Shown here piece by piece: positions 5,716-7,074 of a stretch of 7,074 bases of DNA (its first letter is position 1; every line of letters begins with the position of its first letter). Both the position numbers and the translations under genes were made by a program. Source of the DNA: Desulfobacteraceae bacterium (lineage in GTDB: Bacteria > Desulfobacterota > Desulfobacteria > Desulfobacterales > JAABSP01). The notes beneath the pieces were generated by a model, which saw only the letters and a list, made by a program, of their open reading frames with translations, searched no databases and was not told the origin of the DNA. The stretch is from contig JAABTE010000136.1 in the NCBI GenBank assembly GCA_011390035.1, positions 1-7,074 of the forward strand, written 5' to 3'.

Positions 5716-5767
5716 ACAAAGGTTTGTTAATCTGAAAAGGCCCCGGTTGGCCGATGGATGAAGCCTT

Positions 5768-6664
5768 ATGTATTTCGACGCGAAAAAGTCAAAGGTCGGC
5801 CGAAACGCCCCCTGCCCCTGCGGCAGCGGCCTGAAATTCAAAAAATGCTGCCTGAATATCGGGGACGCCGGCCCGCCCGATCAAAAGGGAATCGACGAGA
5901 TCTACCTGGCAAAATACAATATCCGCCTGAAGAGCGCCGATGATATCGCCGCCATACGCAAGGCCGGCCGGCTGGTGGTGGACACGCTGGACCGGGTGGA
6001 GGCCATGATCGGCCCCGGCGTCACCACGGAACAGATCAACGCCTTCGTACACCGGCACACCATCGAAAACGGCGCCGCGCCCGCTCCCCTTAACTACCGG
6101 GGCTTTCCCAAAAGCTGCTGCGTTTCGGTCAACGAGGTCATCTGCCATGGCATCCCCGGAGAACGGGTCCTGGCCGATGGCGACATCGTCAATGTGGACG
6201 TGACCTCCATTCTGGACGGCTATTTCGCAGACGCCAACAAGACATTTTTCGTGGGATCGCCCTCCGAAAACGCCCGGCGGATCGTGGCCACCGCCCTGGA
6301 AAGCCTGCGGGTGGGCATCAGCATGGCGCGGCCGGGAAACACGGTGGGCGACATCGGATGGGCCATCCAGAACTACGCCGAGGGCCGGGGCTGCTCGGTG
6401 GTGCGGGAGTTCGTGGGCCACGGGGTGGGCCTTGCCTTTCACGAGGCGCCCCAGATTCCCCACTACGGCAACCGGGGGGAAGGCATCGCCCTGGCGCCGG
6501 GCATGGTGTTCACCATCGAGCCGATGATCAACCTGGGAAAAAAGGATCTGCGGATTCTCAAAGACAAGTGGACGGCGGTGACCAGCGACGGCTCCCTGTC
6601 GGCCCAGTTCGAGCAGACCGTGCTGGTGACGGAAAACGGCTATGAGAGCATGACGCCGTTTTAG
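5768..6664 (+). CDS. map: Type I methionine aminopeptidase with N-terminal SEC-C zinc motif
   Basis: This cytosolic metalloenzyme removes the initiator methionine from new proteins. Residues 11-28 (GRNAPCPCGSGLKFKKCC) form a SEC-C zinc motif with C16, C18, C27 and C28. The pita-bread peptidase domain runs from about 46 to 298. By comparison with E. coli MAP, the metal ligands are D144 (NVDVT), D155 (YFADANKTF), H218 (GHGVG), E251 (FTIEPM) and E282 (FEQTVLV), with H127 (CHGIP) and H225 (FHEAP) as catalytic-site histidines. All are present, so it should be active. Its 298 residues exceed the usual 250-265 because of the SEC-C extension, which in related enzymes is thought to aid ribosome contact. 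An in-frame TGA at 5759 fixes the start at or after 5768. The Shine-Dalgarno signal is poor (GGA about ten nt upstream). The last codons are tandemly duplicated after the stop. Confidence 0.97.
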   Translation: MYFDAKKSKVGRNAPCPCGSGLKFKKCCLNIGDAGPPDQKGIDEIYLAKYNIRLKSADDIAAIRKAGRLVVDTLDRVEAMIGPGVTTEQINAFVHRHTIENGAAPAPLNYRGFPKSCCVSVNEVICHGIPGERVLADGDIVNVDVTSILDGYFADANKTFFVGSPSENARRIVATALESLRVGISMARPGNTVGDIGWAIQNYAEGRGCSVVREFVGHGVGLAFHEAPQIPHYGNRGEGIALAPGMVFTIEPMINLGKKDLRILKDKWTAVTSDGSLSAQFEQTVLVTENGYESMTPF

Positions 6665-6680
6665 AGCATGACGCCGTTTT
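6645..6680 (+). repeat. Perfect 18-bp tandem duplication at the map stop codon
   Basis: The 18-mer agagcatgacgccgtttt at 6645-6662 is repeated without change at 6663-6680. The first copy encodes the final residues, and the stop TAG (6662-6664) spans the junction. The duplication therefore left the protein intact. It looks recent because there is no divergence. Confidence 0.93.
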
Positions 6681-6684
6681 TGTG

Positions 6685-6708
6685 GCGGGCGGCCGTTGCG
6701 GCACCCGC
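6685..6708 (+). terminator. Strong hairpin after map, without a T tract
   Basis: GCGGG (6685-6689) pairs with CCCGC (6704-6708), and inside it GCCG (6692-6695) pairs with CGGC (6699-6702) around a TTG loop. No run of T follows. It may attenuate transcription or protect the 3' end of the map transcript rather than act as a full intrinsic terminator. Confidence 0.35.
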
Positions 6709-6742
6709 GCCGAGTTCCCGTGCCGAACTCTCGTGCCGATCT
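6704..6742. repeat. Three tandem 13-bp units between map and the small gene
   Basis: The units are cccgcgccgagtt (6704-6716), cccgtgccgaact (6717-6729) and ctcgtgccgatct (6730-6742), with GCCGA at an exact 13-bp period. Units 2 and 3 match at 11 of 13 bases. Units 1 and 2 also form a perfect dyad, GAGTTC (6712-6717) with GAACTC (6725-6730). This is non-coding DNA if the start at 6790 is right. Confidence 0.7.
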
Positions 6743-6776
6743 ATGGATACATCTTATTGAAAATGAAAAAGAATAC

Positions 6777-6783
6777 AAAAGGA
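6777..6783 (+). promoter_or_regulatory. Ribosome-binding site fixing the start of the small gene at 6790
   Basis: AAAAGGA ends six nt before ATG 6790. The longer open frame, which begins at a GTG at 6682, and the in-frame ATG at 6763 lack such a site. The GTG-based extension also runs through hairpins and the 13-bp repeats. Confidence 0.65.
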
Positions 6784-6789
6784 CCGGAC

Positions 6790-6990
6790 ATGGCATCATC
6801 CCTGGATGAACAGATCCTGCGTGCGGCCAAGGAGATCGTAGTCAAATTCATCGAAACCGGCCGCGTCTCCCCAAGCGCCTTTCCGGACACCTTCAAATCC
6901 ATATACGCCACGCTGGAAGAAACGGTGAAAAAACCGGCCGGGGGAGCTGAAGAAAAGGAGGCTGCCGGCCCGGAAAAGGCATCCTCTTAA
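6790..6990 (+). CDS. Small conserved-looking protein of unknown function (66 aa)
   Basis: Starting at ATG 6790 the product has 66 residues. Residues 4-45 are predicted to be helical and look like a folded core: LDEQILRAAKEIVVKFIETG, then RVSPSAFPDTFKSIYATLEETV. From residue 46 a charged Glu/Lys/Ala/Gly tail follows. There is no signal peptide, TM segment or cysteine, so a cytosolic protein is expected. The pattern EIVVKFIExGxxSPxxFxxxFxxIYxT reminds me of a small uncharacterised family in deltaproteobacteria. I recall it only vaguely and give no function. A distant likeness to the helical N-terminus of MucR-type regulators is possible but unproven. The gene lies 125 nt after map on the same strand with its own ribosome-binding site and could be read through from map. 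Confidence 0.72.
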   Translation: MASSLDEQILRAAKEIVVKFIETGRVSPSAFPDTFKSIYATLEETVKKPAGGAEEKEAAGPEKASS

Positions 6991-7010
6991 GAAGAGCCCC
7001 CCAGCGGGGC
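6987..7010 (-). terminator. Intrinsic terminator for the convergent minus-strand gene
   Basis: On the minus strand GCCCC (7010-7006), loop GCTGG, and GGGGC (7000-6996) are followed at once by TCTTCTT (6995-6989). The T-rich part overlaps the stop codon of the plus-strand small gene, so the two genes are packed tail to tail. A second hairpin, AGCGC-AGA-GCGCT (7013-7025), lies next to it and ends at the presumed stop of the minus gene. Confidence 0.5.
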
Positions 7011-7023
7011 CCAGCGCAGAGCG

Positions 7024-7074
7024 CTATTTGCCGAAGGCTTCTGAAAAACGGACCACCTGCGGCCGGGGCACCAT
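7024..7074 (-). CDS. Probable last 16 codons of a convergent gene (partial)
   Basis: From the right edge the minus strand reads ...RPQVVRFSEAFGK followed by TAG at 7026-7024. The call rests on three points: the peptide looks like an ordinary protein C-terminus, the stop is directly followed by hairpins with a T tract, and no plus-strand gene fits here. Other minus frames are also open over this short stretch, so the frame is not proven. The product cannot be identified. Confidence 0.35.
   Translation of the reverse strand: MVPRPQVVRFSEAFGK

Noticed and set aside
3454..6762. 13-base exact match catcttattgaaa at 3454-3466 and 6750-6762
   Set aside because: One shared 13-mer in 7 kb is expected by chance fairly often, and the contexts (signal-peptide codons and a leader) are unrelated.
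6682..6789. GTG-start extension of the small gene
   Set aside because: There is no ribosome-binding site, it runs through hairpins and tandem repeats, and the extra peptide is rich in Arg/Gly/Cys, unlike the core.
5789..6799. 336-codon minus-strand open frame
   Set aside because: It is antisense to map, which retains every catalytic and metal-binding residue.

Overview
The window is GC-rich, with short AT-rich intergenic gaps, and reads as a chromosomal segment of a Gram-negative bacterium. I suspect a Desulfobacterota (deltaproteobacterial) member. The reasons are the long-tailed chemoreceptor ending in an acidic IPLDEDDFKEF motif, the SEC-C-tagged methionine aminopeptidase, and the secreted TPR and FecR-type proteins. 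This placement is inference; there is no rRNA or other marker gene to prove it.

Left block (1-3172, minus strand): a two-gene operon. A dCache methyl-accepting chemotaxis protein (1130-3172) is followed after 7 nt by an exported alanine-rich TPR protein (from 1122), which runs off the left edge. The TPR gene has no stop inside the window, and an open frame in phase with it on the opposite strand could be mistaken for the gene.

Divergent control region (3173-3421): a good sigma-70-type promoter can be read on each strand, and the two -35 hexamers occupy the same 7 bp (3360-3366). RNA polymerase should therefore serve only one side at a time. The receptor operon would have a leader of about 158 nt containing GC-rich hairpins and a 3 x 13-bp tandem repeat. 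The other side is a Tat-like exported FecR-domain protein (3422-4213).

Middle (4214-4417): an AT-rich island that starts with a 41-bp direct duplication covering the last codons of the fecR-like gene. It ends with a terminator-like hairpin for the next minus-strand gene (4418-5470), a membrane protein with two TM segments, a cytosolic helical region, a zinc ribbon, an 8-residue repeat linker and TPRs.

Right block (5471-7074): a non-coding gap with a strong promoter leads to a type I methionine aminopeptidase with an N-terminal SEC-C zinc motif (map, 5768-6664). A repeat-rich gap and a 66-residue conserved-looking small protein (6790-6990) follow. A minus-strand terminator and the probable last codons of a convergent gene close the window.

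I see no RNA genes, insertion sequences or CRISPR array. No recognised new system is evident. The most interesting signals are the shared -35 element, several small tandem duplications (two at the 3' ends of genes), and the domain arrangements of the receptor and the zinc-ribbon/TPR protein.
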